In this document: positions 46,565-56,125 of the stretch, one piece after another
Layout: each line of letters starts with the position of its first letter
Numbering within the stretch: position 1 is the first letter of the stretch
NCBI RefSeq assembly: GCF_004014855.1
Contig: NZ_CP034930.1
Span: 496,001 to 560,000 of the forward strand
Reading direction: 5' to 3'
From: Apibacter raozihei
GTDB lineage: Bacteria; Bacteroidota; Bacteroidia; Flavobacteriales; Weeksellaceae
DNA: 64,000 nt
Made by a program: the position numbers and the translations under genes
The notes under the pieces: generated by a model
Told to the model about the DNA's origin: nothing
Seen by the model: only the letters and a program-made list of their open reading frames with translations
Databases searched by the model: none

Positions 46565-48307
46565 TTACTTTGTATTGATACCATTAAATTCTGCCTGATT
46601 CAAAGCCCAAGCCATCATATTAGCAAAAAGTGCTGAATTGTAAACTGTTCCTGTATTTACTCCACTCCCCCAGTTTACTCGCGGAATCGGCTTCAGGTTT
46701 GCGTCAATAGCAAAAGGATAAGTTGTCGCTGCAGCAGCGCCACAGCCATCTCCCGTACAACCGGAAGGATTTGCAAGAAAACCTCCTTCTCCATTCCAAA
46801 TAAAGTTTAGATTTGGATCCCTGAAAAATGACAGATATCCTGCTCTGTTTGTATTACCTGTACTATATGAAATAACATAAGATGGTATTCCTTTAACAAC
46901 ACGTGTATCTCCTACGTCACCCCCCCAATATTTTCCTCTCAGATCACCAAACGGACCGTTCGCTATGTCATCCTGCATACTTGCAATCGGATATACCCAT
47001 CGATAGGGATCATCGATGAGACTGGTACTTATATTTGTATCTCCATATAATGCTTTCAGGAACGATTCGTCTGTACTATTCTGAGACATTATCATTAAGA
47101 CTCCATTATTGTTCACATAATTTACCACAGCAGAAATGAACTGAGTGCTAAGTCCTGCATTCCAATCAAAATAATATCCGATTAATACTATATCCGGCTT
47201 CGCATTTATAGCATCAATCATTAATTGATTAGGCACGCCTACAATTACCTGTGAATTAAATCCTTCAGCTTTAACTGTACTGGTTTCCGTTTGTCCGAAA
47301 TTAACCGGAGCCATAATCATCTTATATGCTCCAGAACCGGGTTGTGCTATGTAACCGGGCGTTGAGTTTACTGAGCCTATATGCAATATATTCTTTTTAG
47401 GTATTACTACCACTACGGTAATTTGACAGGTACTTTCTCCTAAGGATGAAGTTGCCGTAAGAGTGAGTGTTTTATTTGATACTGAAGTTGGAGTACCATA
47501 TCCGTAGATGGTCACAGTTTGTGCTCCTACAGCAGTTATTTCTCCGGAACCTTCAAAATAAATTCCATCTACAGTATTGGATTTTATATTCCAGGAACCT
47601 CTAGATGTCGCATTCAGAGAAATTGTTACATAATGAGTTCCTCCGGCCCCATCTAATGAAGTTCCTTGTTTATATACTCCATTGACTACCGAATTTTTGC
47701 AGCTTATCGAATAATTAGAATAAGAACTATTTACTTTTACGGAAGGAGTACAAACCGTTGTGTCCTCTACTCCGTTAATGGAAATTGTTACTGCATCAAC
47801 CTGAGCTTTAAGAGGGGTTCCCTGACCTTCTAGTTTAATAGTATTTTGTCCTGCTGTCAGAAAAGTGCCGGAACCATAAAAACTGTATCCATTCTTTGTT
47901 ATTCCTGAAATAGAATATGAACCTGGCTTTGTTACGTTCAAAGTTAAGTAAATACGGTTGGAATCTGTTAGTTCAAGTCCTTCTACAAATGTACCTGCTA
48001 CTTTATAGCTTACACAGCTTAACTGGGCTTTACCCAAAGCACCACAAATACTTGCCCATTTATTTTCTATTAAATTCCAATAATTGAAACAATCTTCGGA
48101 GGTATTATAAATCATTAATGCTTGCTGAGCATCTTCAGGTTTAATTTTATCTCTTTGAACTTCTGTCATTCTTGGAATTAATATTCCTTTATCCACTGAA
48201 GTAATGTCTAAAATAGATTTTGTATCTGGTATATCAGTGCCTATCCCCACCTGTGCATTTATTGCATGTGTAAGAGCAATTGTTAAAATAAGAGCTAATT
48301 TTTTCAT
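46565..48307 (-). CDS. Exported two-repeat surface protein of unknown function
   Basis: A 580-residue exported protein (signal peptide 1-18, HAINAQ). It starts with the Bacteroidota VGIGTDIPD...LDITSVDKGILIPRMT module found in many cell-surface proteins. Two related beta-rich repeats follow, about 105-190 and 205-300, each with a GS-x-I...NG-x-x-F-x-GSG-x-x-x-x-G-Q/A-x-T pattern and ending GTP. The C-terminal ~270 residues look like an alpha/beta domain (ILHIGSVNS, PDIVLIGYYFDW, NNNGVLMIMSQN), perhaps ThuA or amidotransferase-like. No type IX sorting domain is evident at the C-terminus. Function unknown; adhesion or polysaccharide-related roles are guesses. Confidence 0.75.
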   Translation of the reverse strand: MKKLALILTIALTHAINAQVGIGTDIPDTKSILDITSVDKGILIPRMTEVQRDKIKPEDAQQALMIYNTSEDCFNYWNLIENKWASICGALGKAQLSCVSYKVAGTFVEGLELTDSNRIYLTLNVTKPGSYSISGITKNGYSFYGSGTFLTAGQNTIKLEGQGTPLKAQVDAVTISINGVEDTTVCTPSVKVNSSYSNYSISCKNSVVNGVYKQGTSLDGAGGTHYVTISLNATSRGSWNIKSNTVDGIYFEGSGEITAVGAQTVTIYGYGTPTSVSNKTLTLTATSSLGESTCQITVVVVIPKKNILHIGSVNSTPGYIAQPGSGAYKMIMAPVNFGQTETSTVKAEGFNSQVIVGVPNQLMIDAINAKPDIVLIGYYFDWNAGLSTQFISAVVNYVNNNGVLMIMSQNSTDESFLKALYGDTNISTSLIDDPYRWVYPIASMQDDIANGPFGDLRGKYWGGDVGDTRVVKGIPSYVISYSTGNTNRAGYLSFFRDPNLNFIWNGEGGFLANPSGCTGDGCGAAAATTYPFAIDANLKPIPRVNWGSGVNTGTVYNSALFANMMAWALNQAEFNGINTK

Positions 48308-48379
48308 TTTAAAAAAAGTTGAATTTCATTTTATATAGATAATGTTTTATAGTAATGGTCGTTCTACCATTTGAGCGGA

Positions 48380-48387
48380 CAAAAATA
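48380..48387 (-). promoter_or_regulatory. -7 box for the 580-residue exported protein gene
   Basis: TATTTTTG on the minus strand matches TAnnTTTG, about 72 bases before the ATG at 48307. The -33 position reads TTTT/TTTA, a weaker match. Confidence 0.4.
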
Positions 48388-48590
48388 TAACAGACATGAA
48401 ATTCTAAAATAAAAATGAACCATTTAAACCTTCACACAACTACATACAAATGCACTCAAAAATAACACTCAAAAACACTCACTTTAATAAATTACTGATT
48501 ATTAAATATTTAAAACGTGTTATGTTGAGAATTCAAAATTTCTTAAAGAGGTAAAAAAATTATATTACTGAAAATTAATATACATATTAA

Positions 48591-49571
48591 TTATATTCTG
48601 CTATCTATATCAAAATCTAAAATCCAGGCATTTAATTCTTTTCCTGTAGCAAAATTCAATTTTTTACGTATTCTGTATTTTCTAGCTTCCACAGCTCTAA
48701 TTGAAATGTATTTATACGTAGCTATTTCTTTAATGGAAAAACCTAGTTTAGTGTAGGCACAAAATTCCAATTCTGCAACTGATAAGTCCGGATCCAGTTT
48801 TAATAAACCCGAAAAAAATGAAGGATATACTTCAGAAAAGGTTGAAAAAAAAGAAGAATCATTATTAATTGCTAACTGTATTAATTTTTGTTTTGAGTTT
48901 ATAACTCCTTTTTCAGATAGCAACAATAGCTGTTTTTTTTGTTCTTCTAATTGAAGCTCTTTTTGAAAAGTTTCCTCATATAGTTTATGTATAATATAAT
49001 TTTTCTTTATAATGAAGACTAAATCAACAATAACAATCATTCCACTGATAGATGCTGATATAAAGGTGGTATTTCTTTTTATTGAATGGGTTAATTCATC
49101 ATTAATAAACCAAGAATATTCGGTTACAATATTAATTAAAATTGACATCAAGACAAGTAAAACAATAATTATCATGTATATATAATCAGTCTTGAAATCA
49201 AAAATAAATGGAAGTGCCAATATTAATGGAAAATAATAAAAATAAATTCCGGATTCATTATTTGAATAAGATTCATAAAAAAAAATAACCCATATGAGTA
49301 ATAGAAAAACTGAAAAAACCAGAAAACGAAAACTTTTTAATTTTACAGGTATAAAAAGCGCTATCAAAAAAAACATTGATAAATACATTAAAACATTTCC
49401 CGAATACATATCTTTTATGTATAAGAAATTATGCAATGCATGAATAAAAAAAACCAAAAAGACAATAAATATATATTGATTTAATAATCTAACACGATAA
49501 ACAATTTTTTCATCTTCTTCATGTTCTATTCCTATATCCGAGATATTATCCCATATTTTTTGTAAATTCAT
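48591..49571 (-). CDS. Membrane-bound LuxR-type transcriptional regulator
   Basis: A 326-residue protein with about six transmembrane helices between residues 30 and 190 (for example YIFIVFLVFFIHALHNFLYI and TTFISASISGMIVIVDLVFII), a coiled-coil linker (about 195-220) and a C-terminal LuxR-like helix-turn-helix: LSVAELEFCAYTKLGFSIKEIATYKYISIRAVEARKYRIRKKL (about 260-300). The membrane part suggests it senses an external or membrane signal. No partner kinase is nearby. The next gene downstream is the 580-residue surface protein, a possible target, after a 283-base gap. Confidence 0.8.
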   Translation of the reverse strand: MNLQKIWDNISDIGIEHEEDEKIVYRVRLLNQYIFIVFLVFFIHALHNFLYIKDMYSGNVLMYLSMFFLIALFIPVKLKSFRFLVFSVFLLLIWVIFFYESYSNNESGIYFYYFPLILALPFIFDFKTDYIYMIIIVLLVLMSILINIVTEYSWFINDELTHSIKRNTTFISASISGMIVIVDLVFIIKKNYIIHKLYEETFQKELQLEEQKKQLLLLSEKGVINSKQKLIQLAINNDSSFFSTFSEVYPSFFSGLLKLDPDLSVAELEFCAYTKLGFSIKEIATYKYISIRAVEARKYRIRKKLNFATGKELNAWILDFDIDSRI

Positions 49572-49600
49572 AAAATATAGACTTATAATTTATAAAAATG

Positions 49601-49608
49601 CAAAGTTA
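49601..49608 (-). promoter_or_regulatory. -7 box for the membrane LuxR-type regulator
   Basis: TAACTTTG on the minus strand matches TAnnTTTG, 30 bases before the ATG at 49571. The nearest TTTG upstream is 27 bases away, further than usual. Confidence 0.45.
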
Positions 49609-50173
49609 CAATTTTTAGATCTAATACTAAAAAAACAAAGAAAGTCAACAAATAATTATTACGCTATTAATAATGCTCTTAAATTATTAAATTTTTATAA
49701 ATTTCAATAATTATAAAATAAAATTATCCTAAGGTAGTAAATGCCTAGTTTCTAATATTGTTATATTTATTATAGAAAAAAATATATATTCAACTTTTCG
49801 GCAACGTTTCAAAAAATGAATTAGTAAATTATTATAGCTATAATTTTTTGTACGCCTATCTGACCTGAAAAATTTATGAAAGTTGATGACCTGATCTTGT
49901 TAAAATATAAAATCAGAAATAGTTTTAAATATCTTAAGATCATACTCGTTAGAAAACATATCTTTCAGTCAATAATTATATTTATAATTACATACCTGAT
50001 TATTTAGATTAAAAAATATAAACACTATTTTTTTAATTTTCCGACAGATACCAATGCATGTATAAAGATAATTTAAGATTTTTATATCTTACTAGTATTT
50101 CCTATTCAATAAACTCTCTTACTATCTAGATTATTAGAGATTATACCCACTTTCTTTATTCTCGTATAAAATT
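49609..50173. other. AT-rich intergenic region upstream of the LuxR-type regulator
   Basis: About 565 bases with no credible coding potential on either strand and no RNA gene that I recognise. Composition is strongly AT-rich throughout. It ends at the nuo terminator. I see only short, low-complexity repeats. Confidence 0.6.
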
Positions 50174-50207
50174 AAAAACGGAAACAGTATACACTGTTTC
50201 CGTTTTT
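50174..50207 (-). terminator. Terminator of the nuoE-M operon
   Basis: A perfect 15-bp stem (AAAAACGGAAACAGT and complement) around an ATAC loop, followed on the minus strand by a T-run. It begins 24 bases after the nuoM stop and closes the operon without a nuoN. Confidence 0.9.
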
Positions 50208-50230
50208 ATTATTTTTATTTATTTAAATAT

Positions 50231-51709
50231 TTATTTAATTAATAAGCTTAATACCTGAGTAGCCGTTTCTGTAGATAAAGTAAGCAAAGGCTGTGGATAA
50301 ACTCCCATAACTAAGATTAAAATTGCAACTACTATAAGCCCAATTTTAGGTTGTAAAGCGATATCTTTTTGTTTACTCAAAAATTCTTCATTCCCTGTAC
50401 CAAACATAGACATACCATACATTTTAGTGGTATATACGGCGCATAAAATCAATGTTAAACCAGCTATAACAGCTCCGGCAATTGACAAATTAAAAATTCC
50501 TTTTAGAAGTAAAAATTCTCCGATGAAGGCATTTGTTAATGGAACTGCCATAGTACCAAGAGAGATAATCATAAATAAAACTGCGAAAAAGGGAGCTTTT
50601 GTAGCCAGTCCTCCCATCTTAGTAAGATCTCTGGTTCCAAACCTTTTAATTAATATATCAGCAGCATAAAAAAGCCCGACAACATTTATTCCGTGAGCAA
50701 GCATCTGAATGGAAGCTCCTTCTATTCCTGCCAGATTTGAACCTTTATTTAAAGCTATAATCGCACTTGAGAAAATACCCGCAGCAATTAAGCCTACGTG
50801 GGCCATAGACGAAAATGCTATCAATCTTTTTATGTCTGTCTGTACTACAGCAATTAATGAAGCATATACTATTCCTATAATAGATAATACCAATGCAATG
50901 ATACCTGAAGAACCAGCAACAGCCTCGGGAGCTAAAGGTAGTAACAACTTAAGAATTCCGAAAACACCCATTTTTAGCATGATTCCTGACAAAAGCATAG
51001 ATCCTTGTGTAGGTGCCATTGAGTAGGTATCTGCCTGCCATGTATGAAAAGGAAAAATTGGTAATTTTATTGCAAAGGCTAAAAATAACATCCAAAAGAT
51101 AAATATCTGAGATTCTGGTGATAAATTTGCCTGATATAATTTAGCCAGATCGAATGATCCTGCTTGTAAATAGGCATATATTAAGGCTACAAGCATAAAT
51201 AGCGATCCAAAAAAAGTATATATAAAGAACTTTAAGTTTATTTTTAACCTGTTTTCTCCTGTGCCAAACATTCCACATATAAACCAGATAGGAATAAGTG
51301 CTACTTCCCAAAATATATAGAATAACAATCCGTCCATAGATGTAAAGATCCCAATCAGACCAAATTGCATAAATAATATCAGAGCATAAAAAACTGAGGG
51401 TCTTTCATCATTTAAGCCTGAATAAATTATAATAGGTACTAAAACATTGGTTAATAAAACCATTAAGATTCCTAAGCTATCGACACCGAAATGGATGTTT
51501 GACAGCATTGGTAGTACTGAGGCTGGCTGTTCCAATAATAACTGACAGGCTTCTGTATCGTTTATATTAAACTTATGCCAAAGGAAAATTGTGAGCAGTA
51601 ACTGCACCAATGACACAGCTAATGCTATATATTTTGAAAATGTGCCTTTCAAGGCAAATAATAATCCTGATCCGATTATCGGTAAGAGTAGAATTGCTAA
51701 AACTAACAT
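50231..51709 (-). CDS. nuoM: NADH-quinone oxidoreductase subunit M
   Basis: A 492-residue antiporter-like membrane subunit with about 14 helices that takes part in proton translocation. Typical are FYIFWEVALIPIWFICGMFG with the key Glu in TM5, LPIFPFHTWQADTYSMAPTQGSMLLSGIMLKMG, and IKRLIAFSSMAHVGLI. It starts 32 bases after nuoL and is followed by a terminator; nuoN, which normally comes next, is absent here. Confidence 0.95.
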   Translation of the reverse strand: MLVLAILLLPIIGSGLLFALKGTFSKYIALAVSLVQLLLTIFLWHKFNINDTEACQLLLEQPASVLPMLSNIHFGVDSLGILMVLLTNVLVPIIIYSGLNDERPSVFYALILFMQFGLIGIFTSMDGLLFYIFWEVALIPIWFICGMFGTGENRLKINLKFFIYTFFGSLFMLVALIYAYLQAGSFDLAKLYQANLSPESQIFIFWMLFLAFAIKLPIFPFHTWQADTYSMAPTQGSMLLSGIMLKMGVFGILKLLLPLAPEAVAGSSGIIALVLSIIGIVYASLIAVVQTDIKRLIAFSSMAHVGLIAAGIFSSAIIALNKGSNLAGIEGASIQMLAHGINVVGLFYAADILIKRFGTRDLTKMGGLATKAPFFAVLFMIISLGTMAVPLTNAFIGEFLLLKGIFNLSIAGAVIAGLTLILCAVYTTKMYGMSMFGTGNEEFLSKQKDIALQPKIGLIVVAILILVMGVYPQPLLTLSTETATQVLSLLIK

Positions 51710-51740
51710 TATATGTGTTTACTTTATTTTTACTTTATTA

Positions 51741-53636
51741 TTAACTTAAATATCCAGCTACTAAGAGTAGTATAAAAATACCCAAAGACATTGCTAAAAC
51801 GTAATATTCTACATTTCCGTTTTGAACCATTCTTAGCAAACTACCGCATCCCTGAACTGCACGGGCTGTACCTTCTACAATTCCATTGATTATATATTTA
51901 TCAACTATATTTTTGAAAAATCTTCCTAATGCCAATACCGGATTAACTATAACTTCGTTGTAAAGTTCGTTTACGTAAGCTGCTTTTGCTGAAGCTTTTT
52001 CCCATCCGGTCATGTTTTCCACAATGACAGGCTGGGCTTTTTTCACTACATATTTGTTATATACCAATGCAGCTACAAGTGCAATTACCAATAAAGTTAC
52101 TGCCAGCAATATCATTTCGGTAGAGAATGGTGGCTCTTCATGTGCGTGAATACCTACGTATATAGGTTGTAACCAATGAGCCAGTTTTTGGGAAATATTT
52201 TCACCTAAATAGTGAGGTAGATTAAGAGCTCCGCCGAAAACGGTTAATATAGCTAAAATTATTAAAGGAATTGTCATTACAGAAGGACTTTCATGTACAT
52301 GTTTTTTCTGTTCTTCGGTTCCCCTGAAATCTCCGAAAAAGGTTAAAAACAATAAGCGGAACATGTATATACAGGTTAGTGCTGCTGAAAAGAGAGTTAA
52401 CCCCCAAACTAATTTATCTTTTTGCCAAATGGCTACTAAAATTTCATCTTTAGAAAACATACCCGCTAATGGAGGTACACCGCAAATAGCCAGAGTAGCA
52501 ATTAAAAATGTCCAGTAGGTAACCGGAATTTTCTTTTTTAAACCGCCCATATATCTCATGTCCTGTTCACCACCCATCGCATGTATAACGCTTCCTGCTC
52601 CGAGGAATAGAAGTGCTTTGAAAAAAGCATGTGTAGTTACGTGAAACAAAGCGGTAGTGTAGGCTCCTGCGCCTAAGGCGACAAACATTAAACCTAACTG
52701 TGATACTGTTGAGTATGCTAATACTTTCTTTATATCGTTTTGACGTAATCCTATAAATGCAGCCAGTATAGAGGTAGCCAATCCAATATACATAATAAAA
52801 TCCAATGTAAACGGAGCCAGGCTGTATATAGCATTGGAACGTATAACCAAATAAATACCTGCGGTAACCATTGTAGCCGCATGTATTAACGCTGAAACGG
52901 GAGTAGGACCTGCCATCGCATCAGGTAACCAAGTGTATAAAGGTATCTGAGCTGATTTACCCATAGCCCCTATAAACAAAAAGAGTGTTGCCACTATAAG
53001 AACGGTATCATTGGATTTGAACATACCTGCTTTTGCAGCAATATCGGTAAATTCAACACTTCCAAAATAATATGCCAGCATAAATATTCCTATCAGTAAC
53101 CCTAAGTCACCAATTCTATTCATAACAAAAGCTTTTCTTGCAGCGTACCCATATTCTTTATTTTTAAACCAGAATCCGATTAAAAGATATGAACAAAATC
53201 CTACCCCTTCCCATCCTATGAAAAGGATCAAAAAATTACTTCCCATAATTAGCAAAAGCATGGAAAATATGAAAAGATTCAGGTAGGCAAAAAATTTATA
53301 AAAACCTTTATCGTCATGCATATACCCTATGGAATACAAATGTATCAGTGAGCCTATTCCGGTAACAATCATCATCATTACTAAAGATAATTGATCTATC
53401 TGAAAGGAAAAATTAACTTTAAAATTATCCACGGCAAACCAGGTAAATGCTTCTGCTTTAATTGGAGCCGGGCCTGTAAAGTTAATAAATAGATATACGG
53501 ATAAGAAGAAAGGTACCCAAACCATCAGATTTGCAATAACTCCTACTATGTTTTTAGGTAATTTACTTCCAAAAATCCCGCAAATTGCGAACCCTAGTAA
53601 GGGTAAAATTGGTATTAAATATATTATGTTTTCCAT
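51741..53636 (-). CDS. nuoL: NADH-quinone oxidoreductase subunit L
   Basis: A 631-residue antiporter-like subunit, the most distal in the membrane arm. It has the LFIGWEGVGFCSYLLIGFW motif (key Glu about 144), KSAQIPLYTWLPDAMAGPTPVSALIHAATMV, KVLAYSTVSQLGLMF, and an extended C-terminal lateral helix region. It begins just after the nuoK stop (3 bases). Length is normal. Confidence 0.96.
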   Translation of the reverse strand: MENIIYLIPILPLLGFAICGIFGSKLPKNIVGVIANLMVWVPFFLSVYLFINFTGPAPIKAEAFTWFAVDNFKVNFSFQIDQLSLVMMMIVTGIGSLIHLYSIGYMHDDKGFYKFFAYLNLFIFSMLLLIMGSNFLILFIGWEGVGFCSYLLIGFWFKNKEYGYAARKAFVMNRIGDLGLLIGIFMLAYYFGSVEFTDIAAKAGMFKSNDTVLIVATLFLFIGAMGKSAQIPLYTWLPDAMAGPTPVSALIHAATMVTAGIYLVIRSNAIYSLAPFTLDFIMYIGLATSILAAFIGLRQNDIKKVLAYSTVSQLGLMFVALGAGAYTTALFHVTTHAFFKALLFLGAGSVIHAMGGEQDMRYMGGLKKKIPVTYWTFLIATLAICGVPPLAGMFSKDEILVAIWQKDKLVWGLTLFSAALTCIYMFRLLFLTFFGDFRGTEEQKKHVHESPSVMTIPLIILAILTVFGGALNLPHYLGENISQKLAHWLQPIYVGIHAHEEPPFSTEMILLAVTLLVIALVAALVYNKYVVKKAQPVIVENMTGWEKASAKAAYVNELYNEVIVNPVLALGRFFKNIVDKYIINGIVEGTARAVQGCGSLLRMVQNGNVEYYVLAMSLGIFILLLVAGYLS

Positions 53637-53639
53637 TAT

Positions 53640-53963
53640 TTATCCCTTTAATCTATTAAATAAACTTACATCTACTGAACGTGTATTTCTGTACAGCATG
53701 GTTATAATTGCCAAACCTACTGCAACTTCAGCTGCAGCAACAACCATGATAAAAAATACTAAAATTTGTCCGTCTGCATCTCCTTTATATGCGGAAAATG
53801 CAGCTAATAATAAATTAACAGAGTTTAACATAAGTTCCACACAACCTAAAATAATGATTGCGTTTCTTCTTACCAGTACTCCTGTTACTCCTATACAAAA
53901 GAGTAATGTAGATAAATAAATAAAATAATCTATCGGTATGCTTTGTAATAAACTGTTTACCAT
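53640..53963 (-). CDS. nuoK: NADH-quinone oxidoreductase subunit K
   Basis: A 107-residue, three-helix membrane subunit. The conserved [16 protein letters not shown] (Glu in TM2) and [23 protein letters not shown] (Glu in TM3) are intact, both needed for proton pumping. Confidence 0.96.
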   Translation of the reverse strand: MVNSLLQSIPIDYFIYLSTLLFCIGVTGVLVRRNAIIILGCVELMLNSVNLLLAAFSAYKGDADGQILVFFIMVVAAAEVAVGLAIITMLYRNTRSVDVSLFNRLKG

Positions 53964-53999
53964 TTCTTTTGTTTATTTCAAGAAATTAAATTTGTATTG

Positions 54000-54494
54000 T
54001 TATAAGTCTCTTTTTCCTATCATTACGGCTCCTACGAGAGCTGATAAAAACAGTATCCCTGCTAACTCAAAAGGTAATACGTACTCACTGAAAAGCAGGT
54101 ATCCCAAATTTTTAGTTAACCCTATCTGACTGTCCGGTGAAACCGGAAGGTCAATAGATTGAAACCCTCTTAATGCTCCTATGAAACCGATAAAAACAAG
54201 TCCTCCCGAGATAACTGCCAAAATTTGAAAGCCACTTCCTTTTAAAGGTTCATCTTTTTGCTTGAGGTTCAGCATCATTAATACGTATAGAAATAGTACC
54301 ATGATGGCTCCTGAATACACTATAATCTGAACAGCACTAAGAAACTGTGCATTTAACATGATGTATAAACCGGAAATGGAGAAAAAAGTAACAATCAAAG
54401 ATATGATACTGTACATGGGGCTTTTACTGAAAACTACAAAGAACGCACTGATAATAGCGCATGCAGATACTATATAAAACAAAATTTCCTCCAT
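54000..54494 (-). CDS. nuoJ: NADH-quinone oxidoreductase subunit J
   Basis: A 164-residue membrane subunit with five helices. The SPMYSIISLIVTFFSISGLYIMLNAQFLSAVQIIVYSGAIMVLFLYVLMMLN region is diagnostic and includes the pi-bulge helix TM3 segment. It begins 4 bases after nuoI and is followed by nuoK. Confidence 0.95.
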   Translation of the reverse strand: MEEILFYIVSACAIISAFFVVFSKSPMYSIISLIVTFFSISGLYIMLNAQFLSAVQIIVYSGAIMVLFLYVLMMLNLKQKDEPLKGSGFQILAVISGGLVFIGFIGALRGFQSIDLPVSPDSQIGLTKNLGYLLFSEYVLPFELAGILFLSALVGAVMIGKRDL

Positions 54495-54498
54495 ATTT

Positions 54499-55041
54499 CT
54501 ATTTTTCTACTGTATAACTTTTTATTTGTCGTTGAGATACGTCTATTCTATTTTCCAAAGTTTCGACTAAGAGATCTTTCCCGTAAACGAAATTATTTCT
54601 TTTAGGCTCCGGCATCACAATTCTATCAGTAAGGAAAATAGCTTCTTTTGGACAAGCGTCTTCACAAAGTCCGCAAAATATACATCTTAACATGTTAATT
54701 TCATATTTTTCGGCATATTTTTCTTCTCTGTACAGGTTTTCTTCTCCTCGTTTTCTTTCTGCGGCAATCATAGTTATAGCTTCTGCTGGACAGGCTACTG
54801 CACATAAACCGCAGGCTGTACATCTTTCTCTACCTTGGTCGTCTCTTTTTAGTACGTGCTGGCCTCTATATACAGGGCTAAATTCTCTTTTCTTTTCGGG
54901 GTAAGCTATAGTAACTGGTTTCTTAAAGAAATGTTTTAAAGTTATCTTCATTCCACCAAGGATGGCAGGAAGATATGCTTTTTCTTTTAAGCTCATTTCT
55001 TTGTTTGAAACTACTTTTGATCTATTGGTTAATCGTTGCAT
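54499..55041 (-). CDS. nuoI: NADH-quinone oxidoreductase subunit I
   Basis: A 180-residue iron-sulfur subunit carrying clusters N6a and N6b. The two motifs are C74-x2-C77-x2-C80-x3-C84P and C120-x2-C123-x2-C126-x3-C130P. The N-terminal amphipathic stretch contacts the membrane. All ligands are present. It starts 31 bases after nuoH. Confidence 0.96.
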   Translation of the reverse strand: MQRLTNRSKVVSNKEMSLKEKAYLPAILGGMKITLKHFFKKPVTIAYPEKKREFSPVYRGQHVLKRDDQGRERCTACGLCAVACPAEAITMIAAERKRGEENLYREEKYAEKYEINMLRCIFCGLCEDACPKEAIFLTDRIVMPEPKRNNFVYGKDLLVETLENRIDVSQRQIKSYTVEK

Positions 55042-55072
55042 AAATTATGTATAACTGATTATACTTTTATTA

Positions 55073-56119
55073 TTACGTAAATACTACTACCGTAGCGGTT
55101 ATTAATAAATTAAGAATGGCTAACGGTATCATTATTCTCCATCCAAGTCTCATTAACTGGTCGTATCTGAATCTAGGAAGAGTCCATCTTACCCACATAA
55201 AACAGAATACGCAGAATACTATTTTAAGAAGAAAAGCAAGGATACTGATTATTCCAATCCAGTTTTCACCTAAACCGTTCTCCACAAGTTTATTCATATA
55301 AGGGAAGCTGTAGCCACCAAAGAACAACGTACTAATTAAAGCTGAGTTAATAAACATATTGATGTACTCAGCGAATAGAAATGTTCCAAATTTCATGGAG
55401 CTGTATTCGGTATGATATCCTCCAACCAATTCAGACTCGCATTCTGCCAAATCAAAAGGGGCACGGTTTAATTCAGCAAATGAACAGGTGACAAATAAAA
55501 TAAATGCTAAAGGCTGGTAAAATACATTCCAAGCCATACCATTAAGAAATGAAATTCCATATAAATTGGTTGCCTGTTCTTCTACCATAACCCGTAAATC
55601 AAGAGTTCCGGACATCATAATAATAGATAAGAGAGATAATCCCATAGCTAATTCATACGAAATCATTTGTGATGAAGCTCTTATGGCTCCTAAGAGCGAA
55701 TATTTATTATTGGAAGACCATCCTCCCAACATAATCCCATAAACTCCTATGGAAACAATTCCCATTATGTAAAGTACTCCGACATCTATGCTGGCAACCT
55801 GTACGGGATAAGAAACTCCTGCTATAAAGAGGGATTTTCCCCAAGGGATTACTGCACCGGTACTTAATGCTATTAACATTAGTATACCCGGTGATATTAT
55901 AAACAGCCACTTTTCTGCATTTCTAGGAACAAAGTCTTCTTTAAAAAATAATTTTCCTCCGTCGCAAAGGGGTTGTAATAAACCGAATTTACCGGCTCTG
56001 CTTGGTCCAAACCTGTCTTGCATAAGTGCTGCCACTTTCCTTTCCATCCAGGTTTCATAAGCTGCTCCTCCAAGGCATATTATAAAGAGAATTACCACTA
56101 ATGATACTGTAAACCACAT
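55073..56119 (-). CDS. nuoH: NADH-quinone oxidoreductase subunit H
   Basis: A 348-residue membrane subunit, part of the quinone chamber. It contains ETWMERKVAALMQDRFGPSRAGKFGLLQPLCDGGKLFFKED and the conserved loop FDLAECESELVGGYHTEYSSMKF. Eight helices are predicted. It starts 6 bases after nuoG. Confidence 0.96.
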   Translation of the reverse strand: MWFTVSLVVILFIICLGGAAYETWMERKVAALMQDRFGPSRAGKFGLLQPLCDGGKLFFKEDFVPRNAEKWLFIISPGILMLIALSTGAVIPWGKSLFIAGVSYPVQVASIDVGVLYIMGIVSIGVYGIMLGGWSSNNKYSLLGAIRASSQMISYELAMGLSLLSIIMMSGTLDLRVMVEEQATNLYGISFLNGMAWNVFYQPLAFILFVTCSFAELNRAPFDLAECESELVGGYHTEYSSMKFGTFLFAEYINMFINSALISTLFFGGYSFPYMNKLVENGLGENWIGIISILAFLLKIVFCVFCFMWVRWTLPRFRYDQLMRLGWRIMIPLAILNLLITATVVVFT

Positions 56120-56125
56120 ATTATT

